DNA of 64,000 nt from 40CM-2-70-7 sp035505915 (lineage in GTDB: Bacteria > Gemmatimonadota > Gemmatimonadetes > Gemmatimonadales > GWC2-71-9), in contig DATJQI010000057.1 of assembly GCA_035505915.1 (NCBI GenBank), positions 1-64,000 on the forward strand. The letters are read 5' to 3'. Within the stretch, counting starts at the first letter, position 1; the number at the start of each line of letters is the position of its first letter. A program made the translations under genes and the position numbers. Under the pieces are notes generated by a model that searched no databases, was not told the DNA's origin, and saw nothing but the letters and a program-made list of their open reading frames with translations. Below, piece after piece: positions 25,928 through 34,589 of this stretch.

Positions 25928-27378
25928 CCATCCTCATCCACGGCTCGGAAGGCCTGATTCTGCTGTACTTCCTCGCCCTGAACTCGTTCTACGGGCTCCT
26001 GCTCCTGATGTCGATCCCGGAGATCTGGGAGCAGACCCGCCTGGCCGAGGACGAAGACCTCCAGAAGCTGATGCTGTCGGACGCGCTCCCGCCTTTGACC
26101 ATCATGGTGCCGGCGCACAACGAGGGCGCCACCATCCAGTCGAGCGTCACCGCCATGCTGACGCTCGAGTACCGGCAGTACGAAGTCGTGGTGGTGAACG
26201 ACGGCTCGAAGGACGACACGATGGACCGCCTGCGGGAGGCATTCGATCTCTACGAAGTCCCCCGCATCTACCCCGAGACGATCATCACCAAGCCCATCCG
26301 GGCGGTGTACCGCTCCCGCACCCGGACCCGGCTCACGGTGATCGACAAGGACAACGGCGGGAAGGCCGACGCCCTGAACGCCGCGATCAACGCCTCGCGC
26401 TACCCGCTGGTGATCGCGGTGGACGCGGACACGCTGATCGAGCCCGACGCGCTCCTCCGGCTCACCCGGCCCTTTCTCCTGGGGGGCAACGTCGCCGCGG
26501 TCGGGGGCACCATCCGGGTCGCCAACGACTGCCGCGTCGAGCACGGGCGCGTGCTCGACCCGCGAGTCCCGCGTCACATGCTGCCGGGCGTCCAGGTGGT
26601 CGAGTACCTCCGCGCGTTTCTCTTCGGCCGGCTGGGGTGGAACCGCCTGGGCGGCAACCTCATCATCTCGGGCGCGTTCGGGCTGTTCCGGCGCGAGTAC
26701 CTCCTGACCATCGGCGGCTACCTGACCAACAGCGTGGTGGAGGACATGGACGTGGTGGTCCGGCTCCACCGGCACCTGCGGGAGAAGAAGATCCCGTACG
26801 TGATGCCGTTCATCCCCGATCCGGTGGCCTGGACCGAAGTTCCCGCGACGATGGCGGTCCTCGGACGGCAGCGCGAACGGTGGCACCGGGGGCTCATCGC
26901 CTCCCTCTGGACGTACAAGGACATGCTCTTCAACCCCCGGTATGGGCCGATCGGCCTGGTGGCCGTGCCCTTCTTCTTCTTCGGGGAGATGCTCGCCCCG
27001 GTGGTGGAGCTGGTGGGGTACGTCATCGCCATCCTGGCCATCTACACGGGCCGCGTCGACTTCACCTTCGCCGCGCTGTTCTTCCTCTTCGCCTGGGGCC
27101 TGGGCCTCTGCCTTTCGATCTGGGGAGTGGTGCTGGAGGAGACGAGCTTCCGGAAGTACCGGCGCGCCGGGGACCTCTCCCGGCTCCTCCTGTTCGCGGC
27201 CCTCGAGAACTTCGGGTACCGCCAGTGCACGGTGTGGTGGCGGCTCAAGGCCTTCTGGGCCGCGTGGCGGAAGCGGAAGACCTGGGGCGAGATGACGCGG
27301 ACCGGGTTCGGCGGGCCCCCGCGCCAGTCCCGGCTCTACGCCCAGTCCCCCAGCGGGATGTGGCAGAAGATCGAGTAG
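25924..27378 (+). CDS. processive membrane glycosyltransferase, family 2
   Basis: 484 residues. Membrane helix (~residues 8-30), cytoplasmic GT-A domain, and three or more C-terminal membrane helices. Catalytic markers: VVNDGSKDDT, AVDADTLIEPDAL (DxD), EDMDVVVRLHRH (ED general base) and RQRERWHRG (Q/R-x-x-R-W), the D,D,D,QxxRW pattern of PgaC/BcsA/HasA-like synthases that polymerise and export exopolysaccharide. GTG start coupled to the HEAT gene. The substrate sugar cannot be read from the sequence; poly-N-acetylglucosamine-like is one possibility. Confidence 0.9.
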   Translation: MTILIHGSEGLILLYFLALNSFYGLLLLMSIPEIWEQTRLAEDEDLQKLMLSDALPPLTIMVPAHNEGATIQSSVTAMLTLEYRQYEVVVVNDGSKDDTMDRLREAFDLYEVPRIYPETIITKPIRAVYRSRTRTRLTVIDKDNGGKADALNAAINASRYPLVIAVDADTLIEPDALLRLTRPFLLGGNVAAVGGTIRVANDCRVEHGRVLDPRVPRHMLPGVQVVEYLRAFLFGRLGWNRLGGNLIISGAFGLFRREYLLTIGGYLTNSVVEDMDVVVRLHRHLREKKIPYVMPFIPDPVAWTEVPATMAVLGRQRERWHRGLIASLWTYKDMLFNPRYGPIGLVAVPFFFFGEMLAPVVELVGYVIAILAIYTGRVDFTFAALFFLFAWGLGLCLSIWGVVLEETSFRKYRRAGDLSRLLLFAALENFGYRQCTVWWRLKAFWAAWRKRKTWGEMTRTGFGGPPRQSRLYAQSPSGMWQKIE

Positions 27379-27413
27379 CCCGCCGGGCCCTTTCATCGCC
27401 TACATTTGGTCTC

Positions 27414-27935
27414 ATGTCCGAGCCGAACACCCAGATTGCGCTGACGCTCAACGGTGAACCCGCGCAGGTCGCCTTCGCGCCGCACCAGACCCTGCTCGAG
27501 GTCCTGCGTGAGGACCTGGGACTCACCGGGACCAAGCACGGCTGCGAGCTCGGCGAATGCGGCACCTGCGCCGTGCTCGTGGACGGCGTGCCGGTCCTTT
27601 CCTGCCTGGTGCTCGGACTCACGTGCGCCGGCAAGTCCGTGAAAACGGTCGAGGGGATGGCCCAGGGCGCGCGGCTCCATCCGCTTCAGGAGGCCTTCGC
27701 GGACCTGGGCGCCGCGCAATGCGGCTACTGCACCCCGGCCATTCTGCTCGTGGCGGAGGCCCTCCTGGCCGCGAACCCCAGCCCGTCGCGGGACCAGATC
27801 AAGGAGCTCCTGGCGGGTAACCTCTGCCGCTGCACCGGATACATCAAGATCTACGAGGCCGTCGAGCTGGCGGCGGCCCGGATGCGCGGCGAGAAAGCCG
27901 AGCCGTCCCGGGAAGCGATGTATGGCCGCCGATAA
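27414..27935 (+). CDS. hcrC: molybdenum hydroxylase small subunit, two [2Fe-2S] clusters (HcrC/CoxS type)
   Basis: 173 residues. Plant-type ferredoxin cluster ligands in HGCELGECGTCAVLVDG plus the downstream Cys of VLSCLV, and a C-terminal helical domain with the second cluster (QCGYCTPA and NLCRCTGYIKI). Transfers electrons between the FAD and molybdenum subunits. A TACATT box lies 7 bases before the ATG with no Shine-Dalgarno, so it may be leaderless. Overlaps the large subunit gene by 14 bases. Confidence 0.9.
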   Translation: MSEPNTQIALTLNGEPAQVAFAPHQTLLEVLREDLGLTGTKHGCELGECGTCAVLVDGVPVLSCLVLGLTCAGKSVKTVEGMAQGARLHPLQEAFADLGAAQCGYCTPAILLVAEALLAANPSPSRDQIKELLAGNLCRCTGYIKIYEAVELAAARMRGEKAEPSREAMYGRR

Positions 27936-30354
27936 GACGCTTCGGGTCGTCGGCAAGGCCCACCGGAAGGTGGACGCCGTCGGGAAAGTCACCGGCGTAC
28001 TGAAGTACGCCGACGATCTCTCGCTGCCGCGGATGCTCTACGGGAAGCTGCTCCGCTCTCCCCACCCCCACGCGCGCATCGTCTCCATCGACACGTCGAA
28101 GGCCCTCGCGCTGGACGGCGTGAAGGCGGCGCTCACGGGCCAGGACCTGCCGATCCCGTTCGGCATCCTCCCGGTGAGCCAGGACGAGCACGCCCTGTGC
28201 CCCGACCGGGTCCGGTTCGTCGGCGACCCCGTGGCGGCGGTCGCGGCCACCACCGAGGAAGCCGCGACCGCCGCGCTCGACCTCATCGACGTGAAGTACG
28301 AGCTCCTGCCCGCCATCGCGTCCCCGGAGGAGGCGATCACGACACCGGAGCCGCGCATCCATGACTACGGGGACTCGGGAAACCTCCACAAGGTCATCAA
28401 TCTCGAGTTCGGGGACGTCGAAGCGGGATTCGCCGAGGCGGATCACGTCCGGGAGGACCTGTTCTTCTTCGAGGGGAACACCCATCTCCCGATGGAGCAG
28501 CACGCCGCGCTGGCGGAGTGGTCGGCGGACGGGAAGGTGACCCTCTGGAGCTCGACTCAGACGCCGCACTACGTGCACCGCGCCCTGGCCAAGGTGTTGG
28601 AGCTGCCCCCCGCGCGGGTCCGCGTCATCGCCTGCCCCAACGGCGGCGGCTTCGGGGGCAAGAGCGACCCGTTCAACCACGAAATCGTGGCATGCAAGCT
28701 GGCGATGATCACGGGCCGGCCGGTGAAGATCACCCTGACGCGTGAAGAGGTCTTCTACTGCCACCGGGGCCGCCACCCGACCCTGATGTGGGTGAAGACC
28801 GGCGTGACGAAGGACGGCGCCATCACGGGGATGCATTTCAAGTCACTGCTCGACGGCGGCGGGTACGGCTCGTACGGTGTGGCCAGCACCTACTACACGG
28901 GGGCCCTGCAGACCGTCACCTATCCGGTGCGGCGCTACAAGTTCCAGGGCGCCCGGGCGTTCACCAACAAGCCTCCCTGCGGTCCCAAGCGGGGGCACGG
29001 CACGCCCCAACCCCGCTTCGCGCTCGAAGTGCACCTCGACAAGATCGCCGAAGACCTGAAGCTGGATCCGGCCGAGCTCCGTCTGAAGCACCTGGTGCCC
29101 CCGCAGTCCCTCACCGCCAACTATCTGCGGGTCGGGTCGATGGGACTCGGTACCTGCATCGAGAAGGTGGTCGCGGGCTCCGGCTGGAGGCAGAAGTTCC
29201 GCAAGCTGCCGCTCGGGAAGGGCGTGGGGCTCGCCTGCTCGTCGTACATCTCGGGCGCCGGCCTGCCCATCTACTGGAACAACATGCCGCACTCGGGTGT
29301 GCAGCTGAAGTGCGATCGGGGCGGCGGGGTCACGGTATTCTGCGGCTCCACCGACATCGGCCAGGGGTCCGATTCGATCCTCGCGTACATCACGGCCGAG
29401 GTGCTGGGGATCGATCCCTTCGAGATCCGGGTCGTGACCGCCGATACCGACCTCACGCCCGTGGACCTGGGCAGCTACTCCTCGCGCGTCACCTTGATGA
29501 GCGGGAACGCCGCGCTCCAGGCCGCGGAGCGGGCCCGCGAGATCATCGCTCCCCACGCGGCCGCGAAGTTGAAGATTCCCGTGAGCGAGCTGGTGTTCGC
29601 GGGGGGCCGGGTCTTTCACGCGGAGGATCCCGAGAACGGGATGGCCTTCGCGGAAGCGGTGCAGGCGGCCGAGGCGGCGGTGGGGACGGTGGGATCGGTG
29701 GGGTCGTATACACCGCCGAAGAGCGCGGGGCGCTACCGGGGCGCCGGCGTCGGGCCGTCGCCGGCCTACTCGTACAGCGCGGCCGTGGCCGAGGTGGACG
29801 TGGATCCCGACACCGGCATCGTGCGGGTGCCCAAGATCTGGGTGGCGCACGACGTCGGGCGCTGCATCAACGCCGCCACCGTGATCGGCCAGGTGGAGGG
29901 CGGCGTGTACATGGGGTTGGGCGAGGCCCTGATGGAAGAAATGGTGTACCGCGGGAACCGGAACGTGGTGCACAAGATTCCGAGCCTGCTCGAATACAAG
30001 AGCCCGACGACCCTCGAGATGTGCGACGTGGTCACCTACATCATCGAGGATCCGGATCCCAACGGGCCGTTCGGCGCCAAAGAGGTGGGTCAGGGTCCCC
30101 TGCTCCCCGTGATGCCCGCGGTCGCCAATGCCGTCTACGACGCGGTGGGCGTGCGCGTAGACGAGATCCCGGTGTCACCCGAGAAGGTTTTGAAGGCGCT
30201 GAAGAAGAAGGCCAAGGGCGAAGCCCCCCGCGTGGGCCCCGACAGGTTCCCCGACGTCCCCTGGCCCGAGCCCACTCGTGTCGCGACGCCGTGGGAGGGT
30301 GGCGACGGCAAGGGCGAAGCGGTGACGGCCCACGCCCCGGAGCGGCAGCACTGA
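27922..30354 (+). CDS. hcrA: molybdopterin-binding large subunit, 4-hydroxybenzoyl-CoA reductase type
   Basis: 810 residues of the xanthine-dehydrogenase family. Typical segments: FGGKSDPFNHE, PCGPKRGHGTPQPRFALE (the wording of the 4-hydroxybenzoyl-CoA reductase alpha subunit rather than xanthine dehydrogenase), GSTDIGQGSDSI, VDLGSYSSR and GAKEVGQGPLLPVMPA with the catalytic Glu near molybdenum. Predicted to act on an aromatic or CoA-thioester substrate with the neighbouring small and FAD subunits. The stop overlaps the FAD subunit as TGATG. Maturation factors are not in the window. Confidence 0.85.
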   Translation: MAADKTLRVVGKAHRKVDAVGKVTGVLKYADDLSLPRMLYGKLLRSPHPHARIVSIDTSKALALDGVKAALTGQDLPIPFGILPVSQDEHALCPDRVRFVGDPVAAVAATTEEAATAALDLIDVKYELLPAIASPEEAITTPEPRIHDYGDSGNLHKVINLEFGDVEAGFAEADHVREDLFFFEGNTHLPMEQHAALAEWSADGKVTLWSSTQTPHYVHRALAKVLELPPARVRVIACPNGGGFGGKSDPFNHEIVACKLAMITGRPVKITLTREEVFYCHRGRHPTLMWVKTGVTKDGAITGMHFKSLLDGGGYGSYGVASTYYTGALQTVTYPVRRYKFQGARAFTNKPPCGPKRGHGTPQPRFALEVHLDKIAEDLKLDPAELRLKHLVPPQSLTANYLRVGSMGLGTCIEKVVAGSGWRQKFRKLPLGKGVGLACSSYISGAGLPIYWNNMPHSGVQLKCDRGGGVTVFCGSTDIGQGSDSILAYITAEVLGIDPFEIRVVTADTDLTPVDLGSYSSRVTLMSGNAALQAAERAREIIAPHAAAKLKIPVSELVFAGGRVFHAEDPENGMAFAEAVQAAEAAVGTVGSVGSYTPPKSAGRYRGAGVGPSPAYSYSAAVAEVDVDPDTGIVRVPKIWVAHDVGRCINAATVIGQVEGGVYMGLGEALMEEMVYRGNRNVVHKIPSLLEYKSPTTLEMCDVVTYIIEDPDPNGPFGAKEVGQGPLLPVMPAVANAVYDAVGVRVDEIPVSPEKVLKALKKKAKGEAPRVGPDRFPDVPWPEPTRVATPWEGGDGKGEAVTAHAPERQH

Positions 30355-31322
30355 TGCTCCGACTTCCTTCGTTCAAGTTCCTCGTCCCCGCCACCCTGGG
30401 CGACGCCGTGAAATGGAAGGTCGACAGCGGTCCCGCCGGCACGTACGTCGCCGGCGGGACCGATCTGTATCCCAACATGAAGCGGCGCCAGCAGGTCCCG
30501 GCGACGGTCATCTCCCTGGCCGGTATCCCGGAGCTCCGCCGGATCTCTCCGACCTCCCTGGGATCGGGCGTGACGCTGTCCGCGCTGTCGGCGTCCCTGC
30601 CGGCCGGGTTGTCCGCCATCGCGACCGCGGCCGCGTCGGTTTCGACTCCCCTGCTCCGCAACATGGGAACGCTGGGCGGCAATCTCTGTCTCGACACCCG
30701 CTGCAACTACTACGACCAGTCGTACGAGTGGCGGAAGGCGATCCACTTCTGCATGAAGAAGGACGGAGACACGTGCTGGGTGGCGCCGTCGTCGCCGCGC
30801 TGCTGGGCCGTCAACTCCTCGGACGTCGCGCCGGTGATGGTCGCGATCGGCGCCGAGTATCGCCTGGTCGGCCCCAAGGGCGAGCGGGTGGTGCCGGCGG
30901 CGCGTTTTTACCACAACGACGGGATCAACTACCTCACCAAGCAACCGGACGAGATCCTGGCCGAGGTCCGCGTGCCGCCTGTGGGCGGGTGGGACGCGGT
31001 CTATCACAAGCTCCGGCGGCGGGGATCCTTCGATTTCCCGGTGCTGGGCGTCGCGGCGTGGATCAGGTGGAGCGGAAAGTCGGTGGCCGAGGCCCGGGTG
31101 GTGCTCGGGGGCGTCGCGAGCCACCCGCAGGAGATTCCCGAAGCGGCCGCGGCGCTGGCGGGCTCCGGGCTCGAAGACGAGGCCATCGAAAAGGCGGCGG
31201 AGGCGGCCTTCCGGCCCGCCAAGCCCATGGACAACACCGACTTCGACCTCTCGTGGCGGAAGCAGATGACCCGCGTGTACGTCAGGCGGGCACTCGAGGA
31301 GCTGCGGGGTCGCCATCGCTAG
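30354..31322 (+). CDS. hcrB: FAD-binding medium subunit with extra [4Fe-4S] insertion (HcrB type)
   Basis: 322 residues. FAD-binding motifs YVAGGTDLYPNMK and NMGTLGGNL. An insertion of about 40 residues carries Cys117, Cys133, Cys141 and Cys150 (spacings 16, 8 and 9). These are the same spacings as the four ligands of the additional [4Fe-4S] cluster in Thauera aromatica 4-hydroxybenzoyl-CoA reductase beta subunit, which permits low-potential reductive dehydroxylation. This distinguishes it from ordinary CO or xanthine dehydrogenase FAD subunits. Start overlaps the large subunit stop. Confidence 0.88.
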   Translation: MLRLPSFKFLVPATLGDAVKWKVDSGPAGTYVAGGTDLYPNMKRRQQVPATVISLAGIPELRRISPTSLGSGVTLSALSASLPAGLSAIATAAASVSTPLLRNMGTLGGNLCLDTRCNYYDQSYEWRKAIHFCMKKDGDTCWVAPSSPRCWAVNSSDVAPVMVAIGAEYRLVGPKGERVVPAARFYHNDGINYLTKQPDEILAEVRVPPVGGWDAVYHKLRRRGSFDFPVLGVAAWIRWSGKSVAEARVVLGGVASHPQEIPEAAAALAGSGLEDEAIEKAAEAAFRPAKPMDNTDFDLSWRKQMTRVYVRRALEELRGRHR

Positions 31323-32652
31323 CGCGGCGGCCCCCCAATCCGGAAAGCTCCTCCGCGTCCTGGGGCTCGCCTTCGGGCTGGCCATCGGGATCGGCGGGAC
31401 CATCGGCGCCGGGATTCTCCGGACCCCCGGCGACATCGCCAGCTACCTGCCCAGTGCCGCCTGGATCATGTCCCTCTGGGTGGGGGGCGGGATCTACTGC
31501 TTCATTTGTTCGGACGTCTTCTCGGAGCTGGGCACGGCGATCCCCCGCTCGGGCGGGCTGTACACGTTCGCCCAGCGCGGCCTCGGCAACTTCGCCGGAT
31601 TCCTCCTCGGCTACACCGACTCGGCCAGCATCTGCGCGGCGAACGCGGCGCTCGGCATCGTCATCGGCGAGTACCTGGGCGTGCTGGTGCCGACGGTGGC
31701 CGGGCACGAGGTGCTCATCGCGGCGGCGGTGATTCTGATGCTGGGGGGGCTCAACTGGGTCGGCATCCGCTGGGGCTCGGCCATTCAGCAGGGCACCACG
31801 CTCATCAAGACCCTGGCGTTTCTGGCCCTGATCGTGGCCTGCTTCGCCATCACGCCGCACGCCGCGGCCCCGGCGCCCCCGCCGCCCCTGTTCCCTTCGG
31901 GCCTCAAGCTGGCCACGGCCCTGCTCCTGGCGGTGCAGGGCGTGGTGTTCACGTACGACAGCTACTACTACGTCATCTATTCATCCGAAGAGATCGAGAA
32001 TCCCGGGCGGGTCATCCCGCGCGCGATCTTCGGCGCGATCTCCCTGATCACCGGGATCTACATCCTCCTCAACATCGCGTTTCTGAGGCTCCTGCCCATC
32101 GGCGCGATGGCGGGAGACAAGTTCGTGGGGGGGAGCGCGACCGCGCTGGTGTTCGGGCCCGCGGGCGACACCGTCATCCGTGTGATCGTCATCATCTCGA
32201 TCTTCGGCACGATCAACGCCTATATGGTGGCGGCGCCCCGGATCCTGCTCTCCATGGCCCGGGACGGGCTGTTCGCCGGGTGGGCGACCCGGGTCAATCC
32301 CGGCGGGACTCCGACGATCGGGCTGGTGGTGGGCATGGCGGCGTCCCTCGGATTCCTGCTGACCAGGACGTTCGAGCGGACCCTGGCGGTTGGGGCGTTC
32401 TTCATCGTCTTCAATTACGCGCTCGCCTTCGCCGCGTATTTCGGCCTGAGAAAGAAGGAGCCGGGCCTCGAACGTCCGTATCGGGCCCGGCCCTGGACTG
32501 GCGTGCTGGCGATCTGCGGTGCCGTCGTATTTCTCATCGCGGCGGTGGTCACCGACACGACCAATAGTCTGATCGCTCTCGCGGTGGTGGCGGCGGCGTG
32601 GCCCATCTTCCTGGTCGTCCGCAGCACCACGCGCCCGGCGCCCGCTCGCTAG
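31315..32652 (+). CDS. APC-family permease, apparent ATC start
   Basis: About 445 residues and 12 membrane helices. The APC TM1 motif (AIGIGGTIGAGILRTPG) is encoded upstream of the first ATG (31468), and no ATG, GTG or TTG occurs in frame between the stop at 31267 and 31468. Initiation at ATC 31315, eight bases before the end of the FAD-subunit gene and after GGGGT, would give a complete protein. Further APC segments: YYYVIYSSEEIENPGRVIP and RILLSMARDGLFAGW. Co-transcription with the hydroxylase suggests uptake of its substrate or precursor. A sequence error at the start codon is an alternative. Confidence 0.75.
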   Translation: MASAAAPQSGKLLRVLGLAFGLAIGIGGTIGAGILRTPGDIASYLPSAAWIMSLWVGGGIYCFICSDVFSELGTAIPRSGGLYTFAQRGLGNFAGFLLGYTDSASICAANAALGIVIGEYLGVLVPTVAGHEVLIAAAVILMLGGLNWVGIRWGSAIQQGTTLIKTLAFLALIVACFAITPHAAAPAPPPPLFPSGLKLATALLLAVQGVVFTYDSYYYVIYSSEEIENPGRVIPRAIFGAISLITGIYILLNIAFLRLLPIGAMAGDKFVGGSATALVFGPAGDTVIRVIVIISIFGTINAYMVAAPRILLSMARDGLFAGWATRVNPGGTPTIGLVVGMAASLGFLLTRTFERTLAVGAFFIVFNYALAFAAYFGLRKKEPGLERPYRARPWTGVLAICGAVVFLIAAVVTDTTNSLIALAVVAAAWPIFLVVRSTTRPAPAR

Positions 32653-33200
32653 CTGGTCGCGAGGCCTTCCACCTCGGCGCCCGCTTTTTCCAGAATCTCG
32701 GCGACCCGCTTGCGGATGGCCTCATCCCGGGCCCGCCAGCTGGTCTTGTACGCGGTGCGCACCAGGCGCCCGATGGCCCGATTGACGTCCCCCATGGCGC
32801 CGCCCAGCGCGTCGTCCACGGCATCCCGCACGCGATCGAAGATCTCGTCTACCACGTCCTTGTGCTCGTCGAGAAACGCGAGACCCTGGTCCGTGATCCC
32901 GTACACCTTCTTACCGTCGACTTCCTGGACCTTGACCAGTCCTTCGTCCTCGAGCCACTGCAGCGTGGGGTAGACGGTGCCGGGAGACGGCGAGTAGCAG
33001 CCGTGCATCCGCTCCTCCAGCTCCTTCATGACTTCGTAGCCGTGCCGCGGCTTGTCGCGGAGCAGCTTGAGGATCACGTACTTCATGTCTCCGGCTTCAA
33101 ACCACTGGCGCCGGCGGGGGCCGTGCCGGCCGCCGCGAAAGCCAAATCCCTTGGGGCCGAACCCGAACGAGAACCCCTCCCAGCCTCCTTGACGATGCAT
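32649..33200 (-). CDS. PadR-family transcriptional repressor
   Basis: 183 residues. A Gly/Phe/Arg-rich N-terminal extension of about 30 residues precedes the PadR winged helix (MKYVILKLLRDKPRHGYEVMKELEERMHGCYSPSPGTVYPTLQWLEDEGLV, here a contiguous domain at residues ~39-105) and a helical dimerisation tail. AAGGAG lies 5-6 bases before the ATG. The promoter carries a 20-bp palindrome between -35 and -10, so it is almost certainly autorepressed. No co-directional target follows; its other targets are unknown. Confidence 0.92.
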   Translation of the reverse strand: MHRQGGWEGFSFGFGPKGFGFRGGRHGPRRRQWFEAGDMKYVILKLLRDKPRHGYEVMKELEERMHGCYSPSPGTVYPTLQWLEDEGLVKVQEVDGKKVYGITDQGLAFLDEHKDVVDEIFDRVRDAVDDALGGAMGDVNRAIGRLVRTAYKTSWRARDEAIRKRVAEILEKAGAEVEGLATS

Positions 33201-33230
33201 ATTCTCTCCTTGCTCGATACTACGTGGCGA

Positions 33231-33280
33231 TATGTCATACGATACGTCTTTATGATATATCGCACGATATATCTTGTCAA
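33231..33280 (-). promoter_or_regulatory. padR promoter with two operator palindromes
   Basis: Minus-strand TTGACA (plus 33275-33280), 17-base spacer, TATCAT (plus 33252-33257). A 20-bp palindrome with perfect 9-bp arms, GATATATCG-CA-CGATATATC (33254-33273), fills the spacer. A second short palindrome TATGTCATA (33231-33239) lies just downstream of the start site. This layout is typical of an autorepressed gene. Confidence 0.8.
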
Positions 33281-33306
33281 GCGGAGAAGAATCGCCCCTT
33301 CCGGCC

Positions 33307-34482
33307 TCACTTCAGCAGAGCAGCAAGTGCGGTGAAATCAAAGGACTCCCTGATTCGCGCGAACAAGGCGGACGCGCCGTCGTCACCGCTCTGCACCACC
33401 GCCTGCACCGAAAGCAGCTGGACCGCGGACCGGGGAAGCCCGGCGTTGAAGAGCGCCGGATTGGGGGCCACGAGCTGGCGGGCATCGGTCGCGCCGGCCG
33501 GCGCGAGATCGAGCACGCCGGCGTCCGACGCCTTCACCCACGCGGGCGCGGCGCGCAGGCCCGCCGGCATCCCCTTGAGCTCCGCATCGTAGTGATCGGC
33601 CAGTGCCCGCACCGTGTCGAGCGCCGTCTGCTCCGCGCGCCGCATCGCCGTGAATCCGTTTCCCGAATCGGCGCTCGCGGCCTGCTCCTTCAGCGCGGCC
33701 CCCATCGTCGCCTGCGCGGTGTCGAAGGCCGCGAGCGCCTGCTTCCGCATGTCGGCGGAGAGGGCCGCGAGTCCGGCCGCGAGAGAGTCCCGCTGCCGCT
33801 TGCGCACCGGGGCATCGGCAACCCACTTCCGGTACTCGACCCGCGGATCCGCACTGTCGATCGCCGCCATCGAGACGGCGCGCAGGCGGGCCCTGAGCGT
33901 GTCCCGCGCATCCCGGAGAAACCGCTCCCGGGACACCGGCGCGTACACAGCCACTCCGCGCCGGGCGAGCACGAGGCACCCCGAATCGGGCGAGTACGCT
34001 CGAACCCCACGGACCGTGGCCGATTCCGCGGGGGCGTCGTAGTAGACGGACCCGAGGCTGTCCGTGAAAGCCACCTCGTGACTCTGCCAGATGCAGGACG
34101 GGTCGTTCACGGCGACGTCCACCGAGGGGCCGGCGTCCTGGGGAACCACCGCGCCGGAGTCGTCGTGGTGAAGAAACAGAATGCTCACCCGCACGAGACC
34201 GGTGAAGGGCCGTCGCGCCGGGACCAGCTCGCGTTCGATGTAGGGATCGGCCACGAAGCCCTTGGGCTGAGCCAGCGGCGCCGCGCGCCGCACGATGGCC
34301 AGGATGCCGTCCAGGCTGGTGGCGAAAGGCTCGAGATCGGGACCATCCGCGGGATCGCCGCCCGGCAGGTTCCGGTTGGCGGGCTTCCAATAGCCGGCCC
34401 TGGTGAGGAGCGTCGGGTCGCTCTGGGCGAAGGCGGGGGCGGTGGCCACCGCGGCGATCAGGAGCAGGGAGAGACGGCGCAC
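33307..34482 (-). CDS. secreted hypothetical protein
   Basis: 391 residues, function not recognised. Signal peptide MRRLSLLLIAAVATAPAFAQ. The mature part begins with a mixed region (GYWKPANRNLPGGDPADG, RPFTGLVRVSILFLHHD), includes a beta-rich segment around residues 100-180 and a long helical stretch (ERFLRDARDTLRARLRAVSMAAIDSADPRVEYRKW and following to ~300), with two cysteines. GTG start without a clear ribosome-binding site. Separated from the upstream PDZ gene by a strong hairpin. Confidence 0.7.
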   Translation of the reverse strand: MRRLSLLLIAAVATAPAFAQSDPTLLTRAGYWKPANRNLPGGDPADGPDLEPFATSLDGILAIVRRAAPLAQPKGFVADPYIERELVPARRPFTGLVRVSILFLHHDDSGAVVPQDAGPSVDVAVNDPSCIWQSHEVAFTDSLGSVYYDAPAESATVRGVRAYSPDSGCLVLARRGVAVYAPVSRERFLRDARDTLRARLRAVSMAAIDSADPRVEYRKWVADAPVRKRQRDSLAAGLAALSADMRKQALAAFDTAQATMGAALKEQAASADSGNGFTAMRRAEQTALDTVRALADHYDAELKGMPAGLRAAPAWVKASDAGVLDLAPAGATDARQLVAPNPALFNAGLPRSAVQLLSVQAVVQSGDDGASALFARIRESFDFTALAALLK

Positions 34483-34537
34483 GGGCCGGTCCGGGGAGAG
34501 GATGCTGGAAATGGCGGCGTGAACCCGGGAAACGCAA

Positions 34538-34566
34538 CGGGGGCTCCGGCACCGCCGGAGCCCCCG
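34538..34566 (-). terminator. 13-bp perfect hairpin after the PDZ gene
   Basis: CGGGGGCTCCGGC-ACC-GCCGGAGCCCCCG: perfect 13-bp stem with a 3-base loop. On the minus strand it lies 24 bases after the PDZ gene stop and is followed by GTTGCGTTT, a poor U tract. Likely a terminator or processing stem ending the sigma-factor operon. Confidence 0.65.
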
Positions 34567-34589
34567 ACCGACCAGCCCGCCCGAACGGG

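Noticed and set aside
31468..32652. Permease start at ATG 31468
   Set aside because: Would remove the family-defining TM1 sequence encoded just upstream.
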